Counted from the stretch's first letter, positions 45,195-54,958 are shown. The stretch is DNA of 64,000 nt from Bacteroidetes bacterium 41-46 (GCA_001897515.1 MKTA01000030.1:1-64000); one strand, 5' to 3'. The notes: a model not told the origin generated them from the sequence alone. Made by a program: numbers and translations.

Positions 45195-45223
45195 AAAAGC
45201 CGAAGTCTCTTCGGCTTTTTTTT
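45195..45223 (+). terminator. Terminator after tRNA-Lys(CUU)
   Basis: AAAAGCCGAAG (45195-45205) pairs with CTTCGGCTTTT (45209-45219) over a 3-base loop, then TTTT. Confidence 0.92.
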
Positions 45224-45267
45224 GAACTATAAGACTGCCAAATTTGTTAAATAAAAAATATCTAACA

Positions 45268-46416
45268 ATGAATAACTTCATTTTTCAAAATCCAACAAAG
45301 CTAATTTTTGGCAAGGATACAATCTCATCTCTTTCAAGTGAAATACCATACGACAAGAGGATACTAATAACTTTTGGAGGTGGTAGTGTGAGATCAAACG
45401 GAGTATATGATCAATTAAAAGAGGCCCTTAAAAATCATCATTATATAGAGTTTTGGGGTATTGAAGCCAATCCAGATATCTCAACTATAAGAGGGGCAAT
45501 AGAGCTTGGCAAAAGAGAAAAATGCGACTACATACTTGCTGTTGGCGGAGGATCTGTTATTGATGGCTCAAAGCTTATTGCCGCCGGAATTTTATATGAC
45601 GGCGATCCTTGGGATATTGTATTAAAACGGGACTGGACAAAAGAGAAGGTCCTTCCTCTTGCCTCTGTGCTTACTTTACCTGCAACAGGGTCAGAAATGA
45701 ATAGCGGAGCTGTTATTTCAAACCGTGAAAAGAGAGAGAAATTTGCATTTTACTCTAAACATCCAATCGTTTCAGTACTTGACCCCTCAACAACATTTAC
45801 TTTACCTAAACATCAAATAGCATGCGGATTGGCTGACACATACATACATGTTATGGAGCAATATCTTACCACTATAAATCAGTCTCCATTGATGGACAGA
45901 TGGTCAGAAAGTATTCTTCAAACCATCATAGAAATTGCACCTAAGGCTTTAAACGGAAAAGAGGATTATGATGCAATGTCAACTTTTATGCTATCTGCAA
46001 CAATGGCCCTTAATGGTTTTACATCCATGGGTGTTACTCAGGACTGGGCTACACATATGATTGGTCATGAAATTACTGCTTTGCTTGGCTTAACACATGG
46101 TCACACTCTTACTATAGTGCTTCCCGGAACAATGTGGGTACTAAGAGAGGAGAAAGGTGAAAAAATACTTCAATACGGTAAAAGAGTTTTTGGGATAGAT
46201 GGTGATAACAAAGAGGAGACAATTAAAGAGATAATTGAAAAGACTAAGAACTTTTTTAAATCGCTCGGGCTTAAAATTAAATTATCTGAAAATGGAGGTG
46301 ATATATCTACAATTGAAGAGATTTCAAAACGTTTCAGAGAGAGAAATGCCAGGTATGGCGAGAACAGAAGCGTAAACTCTGAAATTGCGAAAGAGATCCT
46401 GCTTCATGTTCTTTAA
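45268..46416 (+). CDS. Iron-containing alcohol dehydrogenase (YqhD/BdhA type)
   Basis: 382 residues of the group III alcohol dehydrogenases. The nucleotide loop GGGSVIDGSK is at about 96-105 and the metal ligands appear in CGLADTYIHVMEQ (Asp, His), the ATHMIGHE segment (His) and LTHGHTL (His). Members reduce butyraldehyde or other aldehydes with NADPH; it could remove excess reductant during fermentation. The ATG at 45268 is used because an in-frame TTG at 45244 gives a non-family N-terminus. Convergent with the LuxR-type gene, 3-base gap. Confidence 0.9.
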   Translation: MNNFIFQNPTKLIFGKDTISSLSSEIPYDKRILITFGGGSVRSNGVYDQLKEALKNHHYIEFWGIEANPDISTIRGAIELGKREKCDYILAVGGGSVIDGSKLIAAGILYDGDPWDIVLKRDWTKEKVLPLASVLTLPATGSEMNSGAVISNREKREKFAFYSKHPIVSVLDPSTTFTLPKHQIACGLADTYIHVMEQYLTTINQSPLMDRWSESILQTIIEIAPKALNGKEDYDAMSTFMLSATMALNGFTSMGVTQDWATHMIGHEITALLGLTHGHTLTIVLPGTMWVLREEKGEKILQYGKRVFGIDGDNKEETIKEIIEKTKNFFKSLGLKIKLSENGGDISTIEEISKRFRERNARYGENRSVNSEIAKEILLHVL

Positions 46417-46419
46417 GAC

Positions 46420-47016
46420 CTATTTTTCAATTAATCCATTAATCAACGCATAAACTGTCAGGCCGGAAATACTTTTAATTCCGGTCTTTTTTGCAATATT
46501 TTTTCTGTGAGACATAACAGTATGTATAGAAAGATTGTATTCAAATGCTATCTCTTTATTAGTCATGCCTTTAGCGACAGAAATCAAAACCTCTATTTCT
46601 CTCTCTGACAGATCGTATTGTTCTGAGACACCATTGATGTTTTGATCCTCTTGCTCAGAAATAGTTAATTTCCTAAGTAGTATCGCTATCTCATTTGGTT
46701 TAGAGTACAGATTTATACTCTCTTCGCAACAGTCTGTGGAATTTGTAGGAAGAAGACTAGACTGCAATCCTATAATTTTACAGTTTGGATCATAAATATC
46801 AAATCTCTTCTTTATGTCAGGGTCGCCAATTAATAACAATTTATTAATTATCAAAACAGAAGGAGGAGTATCCCAATGATGTGAATACAGATGTTCTAAA
46901 GAGTCAAATTTAAAAATCGTATGAAATTGAGTTGTAAAATCGCAAATAATTTTTGACAAACCCTCCCGAACCATTACGGAGGGCTCTACAATCGCCAAAC
47001 TATATGACTTTCTCAT
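46420..47016 (-). CDS. LuxR-type regulator with degenerate receiver domain
   Basis: 198 residues. The first 120 have the size of a response-regulator receiver, but the acidic pocket is EPS instead of DD and the phospho-acceptor position is Asn58 (SVLIINKL), so phosphorylation is unlikely. The C-terminal LuxR helix-turn-helix (about 133-195) is intact: LSEREIEVLISVAKGMTNKEIA and LSIHTVMSHRKNI. It overlaps the hemerythrin gene by four bases, hence a coupled pair. It may sense a ligand or the hemerythrin partner. Confidence 0.87.
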   Translation of the reverse strand: MRKSYSLAIVEPSVMVREGLSKIICDFTTQFHTIFKFDSLEHLYSHHWDTPPSVLIINKLLLIGDPDIKKRFDIYDPNCKIIGLQSSLLPTNSTDCCEESINLYSKPNEIAILLRKLTISEQEDQNINGVSEQYDLSEREIEVLISVAKGMTNKEIAFEYNLSIHTVMSHRKNIAKKTGIKSISGLTVYALINGLIEK

Positions 47017-47717
47017 TTAACCACTCCATTTATGCGTTCAAGGTATTCAACATGCGGGACAAGTAATTTATCTTCTAAATAGGCGTGAGCTTCAAACTCA
47101 TTTTGAAGAATATATAATTTCTCCACCAGGTCATATAACTCAGGATGCGGATTTTTGGATGGAAAGTATTTAAGAAGAATGTTTTTTAGATCTCCAATTT
47201 TTGATTCAATATTTGTGTGATTCTCTTCAAACTTCTCAATTGAGTAACCAGAACGAATCTTGCCTTCAATTATACCGTTAATGTATGGGAACACAGATCC
47301 GTCTTCATATTCAAAATGCGACAATAATTCGGTTTTATATTCTTCAAAAAAATCCAGAAATACTGATGAGTGTGTATTTGCAAAATCATCATTTACTGCT
47401 ATATCTCTTATTGCATTCTCAACATTTGGAATATCATTTATTATAAACTCCCTGTGCGATCTTCTCAGGTAGTTAACCAGATCTATTGTGGGTAATTCTT
47501 TTAGAGACTCCAGGTCAGGAGAGAACTCTTTGTACAATGACATATTCGCAATTAAGAGAAAAAGGTTTACTGACACTTTATTGGAAATACATACCTCTTT
47601 TATGCTCTTATCCCCAAAACCCGGCATTATGCCTAATCTTTTAAGAATCCTAAGAATTTTGTAATTCTCTTCAACTACCCATGCCAATTTACTCTCAGGT
47701 AAAATATATGAAGCCAT
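47013..47717 (-). CDS. RIC/ScdA-like hemerythrin-domain protein
   Basis: 234 residues. The N-terminal LGIMPGFGDKSIKEVC matches the ScdA/DUF1858-type lead-in of iron-sulphur repair proteins, without the Cys-Cys motif at the very start. Residues 85-230 form a hemerythrin four-helix bundle with the ligands SHREF, LLSHFEYEDG, EENHTNI and EAHAYLEDKLLVPH. Diiron proteins like this sense or repair damage by NO or O2. Coupled with the LuxR-type gene, so the pair may be a redox or NO switch. Divergent from the chemosensory operon across 88 bases. Confidence 0.85.
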   Translation of the reverse strand: MASYILPESKLAWVVEENYKILRILKRLGIMPGFGDKSIKEVCISNKVSVNLFLLIANMSLYKEFSPDLESLKELPTIDLVNYLRRSHREFIINDIPNVENAIRDIAVNDDFANTHSSVFLDFFEEYKTELLSHFEYEDGSVFPYINGIIEGKIRSGYSIEKFEENHTNIESKIGDLKNILLKYFPSKNPHPELYDLVEKLYILQNEFEAHAYLEDKLLVPHVEYLERINGVVK

Positions 47718-47805
47718 ACGATTATGATTAACTTCAATAACAACATTACATAATAGGAAAAGTTTACAAATCTTTGAGTATATTTACATATGATTTTAAC
47801 CCTTT

Positions 47806-48267
47806 ATGAATAAAGAATTAATAACTATTTTGCACATCACAGTTGCTGAACTTAATTTTTCATTTCCAGTTGATATAGTAGACAGAGTGATTCCCGCACA
47901 GGAGATATCTCCGTCTGACACTAATGAAGGTATAATGAAAGGGTTGATTAATCTTCATGGCGAGATCATTCCTGTCATATCTCTTAGACGACGTTTTTCA
48001 CTACCTGAATTGGATATAATTCCGGATAATCTCTTAGTTATTCTAACTTTTAAAGCTATCAAAATTGCTGTTATTGCTGATGCTGCACTTGGTGTCGCAG
48101 AGATAAAAAGAGAAGAGATAAAGAGATGCAAGGAGATACTTCCTGGAATGAGTGAATTGGAAATCTTCACAAGACCAGATGGAATTTATTACATATATGA
48201 TGCAGAGAGCCTCCTTTCCCAAGAGGAGGAAGAGAATGTAAGAAACCATTACACTTATGAACACTGA
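47806..48267 (+). CDS. CheW-like coupling protein 1
   Basis: 153 residues, one CheW domain (about 8-140): FPVDIVDRVIPAQEISP, GLINLHGEIIPVISLRRRF. CheW links receptors to CheA. First gene of the operon 47806-56982; it overlaps cheR by 11 bases. No consensus -7 box precedes it; the nearest is TATATTTA in the 88-base gap, so it may use another sigma factor or a weak promoter. Confidence 0.9.
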   Translation: MNKELITILHITVAELNFSFPVDIVDRVIPAQEISPSDTNEGIMKGLINLHGEIIPVISLRRRFSLPELDIIPDNLLVILTFKAIKIAVIADAALGVAEIKREEIKRCKEILPGMSELEIFTRPDGIYYIYDAESLLSQEEEENVRNHYTYEH

Positions 48268-49711
48268 GAATAACTCTCAAAAAGTCGCTAAAATAGTTGA
48301 AGACTCCATGGGTCTTACTTTTTTAAACAGCAGGATGGATGAGTTCTCAAGGCACCTTTCTGAAGCTGTAAAGACAATGGGATTTAATGACATAGACTCT
48401 TTTTACAGTAAGGTTTTAAGTTCAGGAAATAAGTTTTCTCCTGATGAAAAAAGGGTTTTAGCTGCACATCTCACTGTAAGTGAAACTTACTTCTTTAGAG
48501 AACGCCCGGCAATGTCCATGTTTATTAAGATAATTATGCCGGAATTAATAAAGAATAAACATGGAAAGAAAATTAAAATCTGGAGTGCCGGCTGCAGTTC
48601 CGGTGAGGAGCCATATACACTATCAATGCTGATCAATGAGAATTTCCCGTTCCTAAATTCTGATTCATATTCTATAACTGCTACAGATATAAACCCAAAT
48701 GTACTGACAAAAGCAAAAAATGGTTTGTACACTGCTTGGTCTTTTAGAGAGGCTCCCGAATTATACATAAAGAAATACTTTACAAAAATTGGAGAGAACT
48801 ATCAAATTAGTCAAAAAATCAAGGATAGTGTTAATTTTGAATTTCTTAATCTTGCATCAGACAGATACCCCGGAGAGTTGCCAGGAGAGGATTGCATGGA
48901 CATAATTTTTTGCAGAAATGTCCTTATGTACTTCAACCACGGAATGATAAAACAGATTGCTCAAAGATTTTATAATGTATTGAGCCATAAAGGATGGTTT
49001 ATTGCCAGTCAGGTAGAGTTGAACGACGATTTCTTTGGACATTTTAAAAAAAGATATTCTGACGAAGGGGTATTCTATTACAAGGATGAAGTGGGAGAAG
49101 AACGAATACGAACTATTCCCGCACCCGGTAAGAGGATTGATCATTCAAATCATTTACCAAAAAGAGATAAGCAGCAAATTGATAAAATTGATTTTCAGGA
49201 GCCAAATTTTGAAGAAAAACCTTTTATTAACAGTGAATTAGAACTACTATATTCTCAAGGCCGATATCAGGAGTGCATAGAGAGCTCTCTCACTGAGATT
49301 AAAAAAGGAAATACCGAGAGTACAATAATGGGATTTCTTGCCAGAAGTTATGCCAATACAGGTCAGTACAAAGAGGCGATTGCTGTTTTAGATAAATTAC
49401 TGACATTGGAGGTATCCTCTGATGATATTTTTTATCTTTATGGGACAATTCTAAATGAGCTTAGTGAGATTGACAGAGCCAAAACAATGTTTAGACGTGG
49501 CCTCTATTTAAACCCTGAACACCTTATGTCACACCTTATGCTTGGCAACATACTCAGAAGTGAGGGTAACAACAGAGCAGCCTTAATTCACTACAGAAAT
49601 GTTGCAGAGATTACAGAAAGGTTAAAAGAGGATGAACTTATAAAAACGACAGGAGGGATAAACAGGGAGAGAATGCTTCAAATTGTTGAAAAACTGATTG
49701 AAAACCAATAA
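48257..49711 (+). CDS. cheR: CheR chemoreceptor methyltransferase with TPR tail
   Basis: 484 residues. CheR N-domain with TVSETYFFRE (73-82), SAM motif WSAGCSSGEEPYTL (109-122) and CRNVLMYF (219-226), then a long C-terminal extension (about 310-480) with tetratricopeptide repeats (SLTEIKKGNTESTIMG, NIEPEHLMSH region). It methylates glutamates of the receptor; TPR-CheR forms usually work in non-flagellar chemosensory systems where the tail anchors other proteins. Overlaps both neighbours. Confidence 0.92.
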   Translation: MNTENNSQKVAKIVEDSMGLTFLNSRMDEFSRHLSEAVKTMGFNDIDSFYSKVLSSGNKFSPDEKRVLAAHLTVSETYFFRERPAMSMFIKIIMPELIKNKHGKKIKIWSAGCSSGEEPYTLSMLINENFPFLNSDSYSITATDINPNVLTKAKNGLYTAWSFREAPELYIKKYFTKIGENYQISQKIKDSVNFEFLNLASDRYPGELPGEDCMDIIFCRNVLMYFNHGMIKQIAQRFYNVLSHKGWFIASQVELNDDFFGHFKKRYSDEGVFYYKDEVGEERIRTIPAPGKRIDHSNHLPKRDKQQIDKIDFQEPNFEEKPFINSELELLYSQGRYQECIESSLTEIKKGNTESTIMGFLARSYANTGQYKEAIAVLDKLLTLEVSSDDIFYLYGTILNELSEIDRAKTMFRRGLYLNPEHLMSHLMLGNILRSEGNNRAALIHYRNVAEITERLKEDELIKTTGGINRERMLQIVEKLIENQ

Positions 49712-50214
49712 TGAATAAAAGTAAAGCTATATTGAAATCAAGAGCCAAGAGTAATGCTTTAATTATTGACAAACAAATAGATAAAGCAAAATTAAGATTT
49801 CTTGTCTTTAGAGTGGTTAAAGAGATATATGCTATTGAGCAAAAGTGGGTAAAAGAGGTAGTGAAGGTTAGGGGTTTTACTGAAATTCCGGGCACTCCGG
49901 ATTTTGTGATTGGAGTTGCAAACATTAGAGGTGCAATATATTCTGCCATTAACATCAATAGGTTTTTATCCTCAAAAGAGTATGGATTATCTGAGCTTGA
50001 TAAAGTCTTAATAGTATCAAACGGTGTAACAGAATATGGTATTGTAGCCGACGAAATTATTGGCTTTTCAGATACTTTGGCGGAGTCAATATCTGAAATG
50101 CCAGACAATTTTAATGATATATACAGAGAATTTATTGAAGGTATTTGCAAGAATGGAGCCCTTATACTTAACGGAAGAGCATTAACTGATAATAAAAAAA
50201 TAATAATAGACTAA
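49711..50214 (+). CDS. CheW-like coupling protein 2
   Basis: 167 residues. A basic tail of about 25 residues (KSKAILKSRAKSN) precedes a CheW domain (FRVVKEIYAIEQKWVKEVVKV, FVIGVANIRGAIYSAININRF). The start ATG shares one base with the cheR stop. Two different CheW proteins in one operon suggest two binding modes in one array, for example core and peripheral linker. Confidence 0.88.
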   Translation: MNKSKAILKSRAKSNALIIDKQIDKAKLRFLVFRVVKEIYAIEQKWVKEVVKVRGFTEIPGTPDFVIGVANIRGAIYSAININRFLSSKEYGLSELDKVLIVSNGVTEYGIVADEIIGFSDTLAESISEMPDNFNDIYREFIEGICKNGALILNGRALTDNKKIIID

Positions 50215-50215
50215 T

Positions 50216-51709
50216 ATGGAAAACTTCTTAAAATTCAAGACCAGAGGAAAGATGATAATTGGATTCGCCGTTATTGTTGTGGCAACTATCCTTTTTTCAA
50301 TAATCTCTTATACAAATCATAACAGAATGAATAGGGTGATTATTGAGAACGCTCTCCTTGACACCTTGGCTTATGAGCTAACGGGTCTGCGTGCAGACGA
50401 GAACAGATTAAGAGCTCTTAGCTTAGAGGCACTGTTCTATCCGGAAAGACTTAATGATAAATTATTTCAGCAAAATATTGATCTTAAGCAGAGAGATATT
50501 TTGCAAAAGACAAAAGGTTTGGACAGCCTGCTTACATCATATCCAGAACAGAAATTACTAATGTCAGATCTTACAAAAGATGTAAAAAGATATGTTGAAA
50601 ACAGAGATTTGATGATTAGCTTTCTTCTAGACGGAAAAGAGCAAGAGGCAAAAAAAGTTGTAAATACTGAACAGGATATATTATATGAACAGATCCGGGA
50701 GAAATCAATAATCATTGAGACCCAGCTTCTTGAAATGAAAGCTAAAACAGAGGCATTATCTGTAAAAGCAGAGAGAGTTGTTGTGTTTCAATTACTCCTT
50801 TTAGGCAGTATGCTTGTTCTTCTTGTTTTGACAATAGCTATATGGACTTTAAGAATTGTAAGAAAAATAACAGCAGAGATAAGATCTGGCGTTGAAATCC
50901 TGGGAACTGCATCTTCAGACATTTTAAGTGCTGTTACCGAGATATCTGCAGGAGCGGCCGAAACTGCTACAGCAGTAACGGAAACTACGACTACAATTGA
51001 AGAGGTCAGGCAGACAGCAATGGTCTCAAATCAAAAGGCTCAGTCACTTATGGAAAGTTCACAAAAAGCTTCTGACTCAGCAGACAAGGGAAGAGATTCT
51101 GTGAAGAAGCTTATTTCAGCAATTCAGCATATTGACAATCAAATGAAGCTAATATCTGAAACAGTAGTAAAGCTTTCTGAACAAAACAGAACAATCGCAG
51201 AAATAACATCTACTGTTGCCGACATTGCTGATCAATCTAATTTACTAGCCGTGAACGCAGCTATTGAGGCGGCTAAAGCAGGGGAGCATGGCAGAGGCTT
51301 TACAATTGTTGCTCAAGAGATTCGATCTCTGGCTGACCAATCCAAGAAAGCTACTCAACAGGTTAAGGAAATTCTAAATGAAATAAACAAGTCTGTTAAT
51401 TCAACAGTTGGAGTCACTGATCAGGGTGCGAAAAGTGTCGAAGAGGGAATTCACAGAGTCAAAGAGAGCGGAGAGGTAATAGATATACTAGCCGACAATG
51501 TTGAGGATGCAGTTGAAGCAGCTATACAGATATCCTCTTCTACAAGGCAGCAGATGGCCGGAATGGACCAGATTGTACCTGCAATGGAAAATATTAAAAG
51601 AGCTAGTGAACAGAATGTTACAGGAATTAATCATACTCAAGACACTGCTCAACAGATACATTTGCTTGGCAGAAATTTGAAGACAATATTAATAAAATAC
51701 AATTTATAG
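50216..51709 (+). CDS. Methyl-accepting chemotaxis receptor
   Basis: 497 residues. TM1 at about 13-31, a periplasmic 4-helix-bundle sensor of about 150 residues (45-185), TM2 at 188-210, then the signalling hairpin whose tip NLLAVNAAIEAAKAGEHGRGF (342-362) contacts CheA and CheW. No clear HAMP domain lies after TM2, where helices run straight into the adaptation region. No CheR/CheB-binding pentapeptide ends the protein. Ligand unknown. Confidence 0.93.
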   Translation: MENFLKFKTRGKMIIGFAVIVVATILFSIISYTNHNRMNRVIIENALLDTLAYELTGLRADENRLRALSLEALFYPERLNDKLFQQNIDLKQRDILQKTKGLDSLLTSYPEQKLLMSDLTKDVKRYVENRDLMISFLLDGKEQEAKKVVNTEQDILYEQIREKSIIIETQLLEMKAKTEALSVKAERVVVFQLLLLGSMLVLLVLTIAIWTLRIVRKITAEIRSGVEILGTASSDILSAVTEISAGAAETATAVTETTTTIEEVRQTAMVSNQKAQSLMESSQKASDSADKGRDSVKKLISAIQHIDNQMKLISETVVKLSEQNRTIAEITSTVADIADQSNLLAVNAAIEAAKAGEHGRGFTIVAQEIRSLADQSKKATQQVKEILNEINKSVNSTVGVTDQGAKSVEEGIHRVKESGEVIDILADNVEDAVEAAIQISSSTRQQMAGMDQIVPAMENIKRASEQNVTGINHTQDTAQQIHLLGRNLKTILIKYNL

Positions 51710-51714
51710 ATTAA

Positions 51715-53880
51715 ATGGCCATTAACCAAGACGATCTGTTGAAAGAGCTGTTAGAGGATTTTAGAATAGAAGCTGAGGAGCATTTAGTCTCTATATCTGA
51801 AGGCTTGCTTAAACTTGAAAATAGTTTAGATTCTCCTGACATATCTGTTCTTGAAAGTGTTTACAGAGAGACTCACTCCCTCAAGGGTGCTGCAAGAGCT
51901 GTAAATCTTACAGATACAGAGAAGCTCTGTATGGTTATGGAGAATATTATGTCATCAATAAAAAACGGAGAGGCAGTTATTTTTGAATCTCTGTTTGACA
52001 TAATGTACAAATCCGTAGATTCTTTACGTTTGATGTTATCAAGTCTAAAAGAGACGGGTAAAGAGAAAAGGATACCAAATTTCCAGCAATTAATTAAGAA
52101 TCTGGAATATATACATAAAGTATCATTAGAAAAAGAGGGAGGCGGGAAAAAAGAGAGTAAGCCAGCAAAGAAAGAGCTAAAAAGAGTACTGTTTGACAAC
52201 AAAAATGATGAGAATATTGAGAGAGATGAAAATAAAGATTCAGCTCCTGTCATCTCGTCTGAACATGAAACAATACGAGTTTCAGTATCAAAGCTTAATA
52301 AAATATTAGACCAAACTGAGGACCTTATAGCCATTAAATCGACCCTCGCTTTTTACAAAACGGAACTAGAATCAATCAACTTTAAATTGGCAGATGACAG
52401 ACTAAGTAATTTGTATGGAGACTTGACAAGATTTATCAGGGTAGCAAACAGAATGGTTGATGATCTTATATTAGATGTAAAATCTACACTTCTTCTGCCC
52501 TTCTCCACAATCCTGAACATTGTACCAAGAATGGTTAGAGATCTGGCTCGTGAAAAGGACAAAGAGATTAATGTTGAGATCACAGGAGACCATTTTCTTA
52601 TTGACAAAAGAATTCTTGAGGAGCTTAAAGATCCGTTGGTGCACTTAATCAGGAATTGCGCAGACCATGGCATTGAAAGCAGCTTACAAAGAGAGAGATC
52701 AGGAAAAGGAAAAAATGGCAAAATTTTAATCAAGGTCTCTAAAGAGGCCGACGCTAAACTCTCTCTGCTAATCTCGGATGATGGAGGAGGGATAAAAGTG
52801 GACAAAGTTGTTAATTCAGCTATAAAAAATGGTATAATAGACGAAGTTAGAGCCTCCTTATTAAGCGATGATGAGAAAGTAAACCTTATTTTCTCCTCAG
52901 GAGTTTCATCAAGTGAAATGATAACAGAGATATCAGGCAGGGGCTTGGGCATGGCTATTGTGGCTGAGAAAATTTCTAACCTTGGAGGTTCAGTTCATGT
53001 CAAATCACAAGAGGGTAAAGGAACAACTTTTATAATAAAAATACCTCAAACCATTGCAACCTTTAGAGCTCTACTGGTAAGATGCGGAGAGAAACAATTT
53101 CTAATTCCAACCCTGTTTATTGATAAGGTTGTAGGTGTTAGTCCGGATGATATACTTACATCCGGACACAGAGCTTCATTAATTGTATCTGGCGAACACA
53201 TTGGTCTGGTTGATCTTGGACTCTCATTAGGGTTAAACGAAACATCTTCTAAAGATGTGAAGGTGTTACCTGCACTTATTCTCAACTCAAACGGAAAAAA
53301 GATGGCATTTAAAGTTGATGAGATACTTGAGGAGATAGAGGGGATAATAAAACCACTTGGGAGCCAGCTAAAAAGCATCAAAAAAATAACTGGTGTAACG
53401 ATGGTTGGAAACGGGATTCTTATACCAGTAGTGAATGTATCAGAACTTATTGAATATGCCGTTGGAGGTATGAATTCGGGTTCTGATAAAATTAAAATAA
53501 AGGGAATAACAGAGCAGAAACAGAGAGTATTGATTGTGGAAGACTCAATAACTGTCAGAAGTATGTTAAAGAGTATCGTTGAAAGTGCCGGATATGAGAC
53601 TGAGGTAGCCGTAGATGGAGTGGATGGATACAATAAACTTACCGATGGAAATTTTGATGCTGTAGTTACAGATATTGAGATGCCAAATATGAATGGATTT
53701 GAACTGACATCAAAAATTAAAGGTGATAAAAAATTCTCAGATATTCCGGTAATCTTGGTTACTACACTAGAGTCTCAGAAAGATATGCAGAGAGGTTTGG
53801 AGGCAGGTGCCAACGCCTACATTGTAAAGGGAAGTTTTGAAAAGAGCAACCTTACAGACACCATCAGAAGGTTAATTTAA
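51715..53880 (+). CDS. cheA: CheA histidine kinase fused to a receiver domain
   Basis: 721 residues. Order: Hpt with phospho-His54 (ETHSLKGAARAV), a charged linker (110-185) in place of the P2 domain, P3 dimerisation, HATPase with N box NCADHGIESS and G boxes DDGGGI and GRGLGMAI, CheW-like P5, and a C-terminal receiver with Asp653 (VVTDIEMP). Without P2, phosphate transfer to a free CheY is less tuned; the fused receiver may be the output or a phosphate sink. Such CheA-REC proteins are typical of type IV pilus or alternative-function systems. Confidence 0.94.
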   Translation: MAINQDDLLKELLEDFRIEAEEHLVSISEGLLKLENSLDSPDISVLESVYRETHSLKGAARAVNLTDTEKLCMVMENIMSSIKNGEAVIFESLFDIMYKSVDSLRLMLSSLKETGKEKRIPNFQQLIKNLEYIHKVSLEKEGGGKKESKPAKKELKRVLFDNKNDENIERDENKDSAPVISSEHETIRVSVSKLNKILDQTEDLIAIKSTLAFYKTELESINFKLADDRLSNLYGDLTRFIRVANRMVDDLILDVKSTLLLPFSTILNIVPRMVRDLAREKDKEINVEITGDHFLIDKRILEELKDPLVHLIRNCADHGIESSLQRERSGKGKNGKILIKVSKEADAKLSLLISDDGGGIKVDKVVNSAIKNGIIDEVRASLLSDDEKVNLIFSSGVSSSEMITEISGRGLGMAIVAEKISNLGGSVHVKSQEGKGTTFIIKIPQTIATFRALLVRCGEKQFLIPTLFIDKVVGVSPDDILTSGHRASLIVSGEHIGLVDLGLSLGLNETSSKDVKVLPALILNSNGKKMAFKVDEILEEIEGIIKPLGSQLKSIKKITGVTMVGNGILIPVVNVSELIEYAVGGMNSGSDKIKIKGITEQKQRVLIVEDSITVRSMLKSIVESAGYETEVAVDGVDGYNKLTDGNFDAVVTDIEMPNMNGFELTSKIKGDKKFSDIPVILVTTLESQKDMQRGLEAGANAYIVKGSFEKSNLTDTIRRLI

Positions 53881-53887
53881 ATCATAT

Positions 53888-54958
53888 ATGAAAAAATCTT
53901 TCAATAGGCAAATCAGGGTTCTAATAGCAGATGACTCTTCAGTTGGAAGAAGACTGTTAAGTGGGATACTCTCTGATGATCCAAATATTGAAGTTGTTGC
54001 AACTGCCACTGATGGAAAAGAGGCTGTTGAGCTTACTTTAAAACATAAGCCGGATGTTGTAAGCATGGATATCAATATGCCTGTTATGGATGGTATTGAG
54101 GCAACAAGAAGGATTATGAGTATATGCCCTGTTCCTGTAATTATTGTTAGCAGCATATATAGGGACGCCGATGTGTTGACAGCTATAAAGGAGCTAGAGG
54201 CTGGAGCGGTAATGGTACTCCCCAAGCCTCACGGGCCTGGCCACGAAACCTTTCAATCATCTGCCAATAAATACATTAACTCTGTTAAATTAATGGCTGA
54301 AGTAAAGGTTGTAAGAAGAACCAATGGAAAGATACAGCATCAAGAGTTACCAAAATTAAAAACAAAGACTGAAGAGACATGCCGAGTTAATGGGAGTGCG
54401 AAAATTGTTGCAATAGGATCTTCTGCTGGGGGTCCTGAGGCTCTTAAAGTAATTCTATCAATATTGTCTCCACGGTTTCCCCTTCCTATTTTACTCGTAC
54501 AACATATTGATTCCAATTTTATAGAGGGTTTTACTTCATGGATCAATTCATTTTCAAATCTTGAAGCTGTGATTGCAAGAGATGGCGAGAGACCAAAGTC
54601 TGGTAAAATTTATATTCCGCCACCTGAAAGCCATATGGAGATAGAGAGAGGTTTAATAAAAATAATAAACGGTGATGAAATTGATTCACTGCACAGACCA
54701 TCAGTAGATGTGCTTTTTACTAGCGTTGCTAAATTCTACGGAGAAGATTCTGTAGGTATTATTTTATCTGGAATGGGTAAAGATGGTGCAACAGGATTAA
54801 AAATGATGAAAGATACAGGAGCTTATACTTTTATACAAGATAGCGCAACTTCACTTATCTATGGTATGCCAGGGGAGGCATACAATCTTGGAGCAGCTTG
54901 TGTAATTATGACACCTGAAGGAATAGCAAACAAATTAAATCAAATATTTCAGAAATGA
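53888..54958 (+). CDS. cheB: CheB receptor methylesterase/deamidase
   Basis: 356 residues: receiver domain with Asp61 (VVSMDINMP) and a C-terminal esterase with Ser179 in GSSAGGPEA, His206 (QHIDSN) and the Asp of GMGKDGATG (about 297). It removes methyl groups from the receptor and thereby gives adaptation. With CheR in the same operon the receptor can adapt. Stop codon overlaps the next gene start by four bases. Confidence 0.93.
   Translation: MKKSFNRQIRVLIADDSSVGRRLLSGILSDDPNIEVVATATDGKEAVELTLKHKPDVVSMDINMPVMDGIEATRRIMSICPVPVIIVSSIYRDADVLTAIKELEAGAVMVLPKPHGPGHETFQSSANKYINSVKLMAEVKVVRRTNGKIQHQELPKLKTKTEETCRVNGSAKIVAIGSSAGGPEALKVILSILSPRFPLPILLVQHIDSNFIEGFTSWINSFSNLEAVIARDGERPKSGKIYIPPPESHMEIERGLIKIINGDEIDSLHRPSVDVLFTSVAKFYGEDSVGIILSGMGKDGATGLKMMKDTGAYTFIQDSATSLIYGMPGEAYNLGAACVIMTPEGIANKLNQIFQK

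Noticed and set aside
53046-53633. Minus-strand frame of 195 codons inside cheA
   Set aside because: Shadow of cheA; same reading-frame bias seen opposite other genes here.
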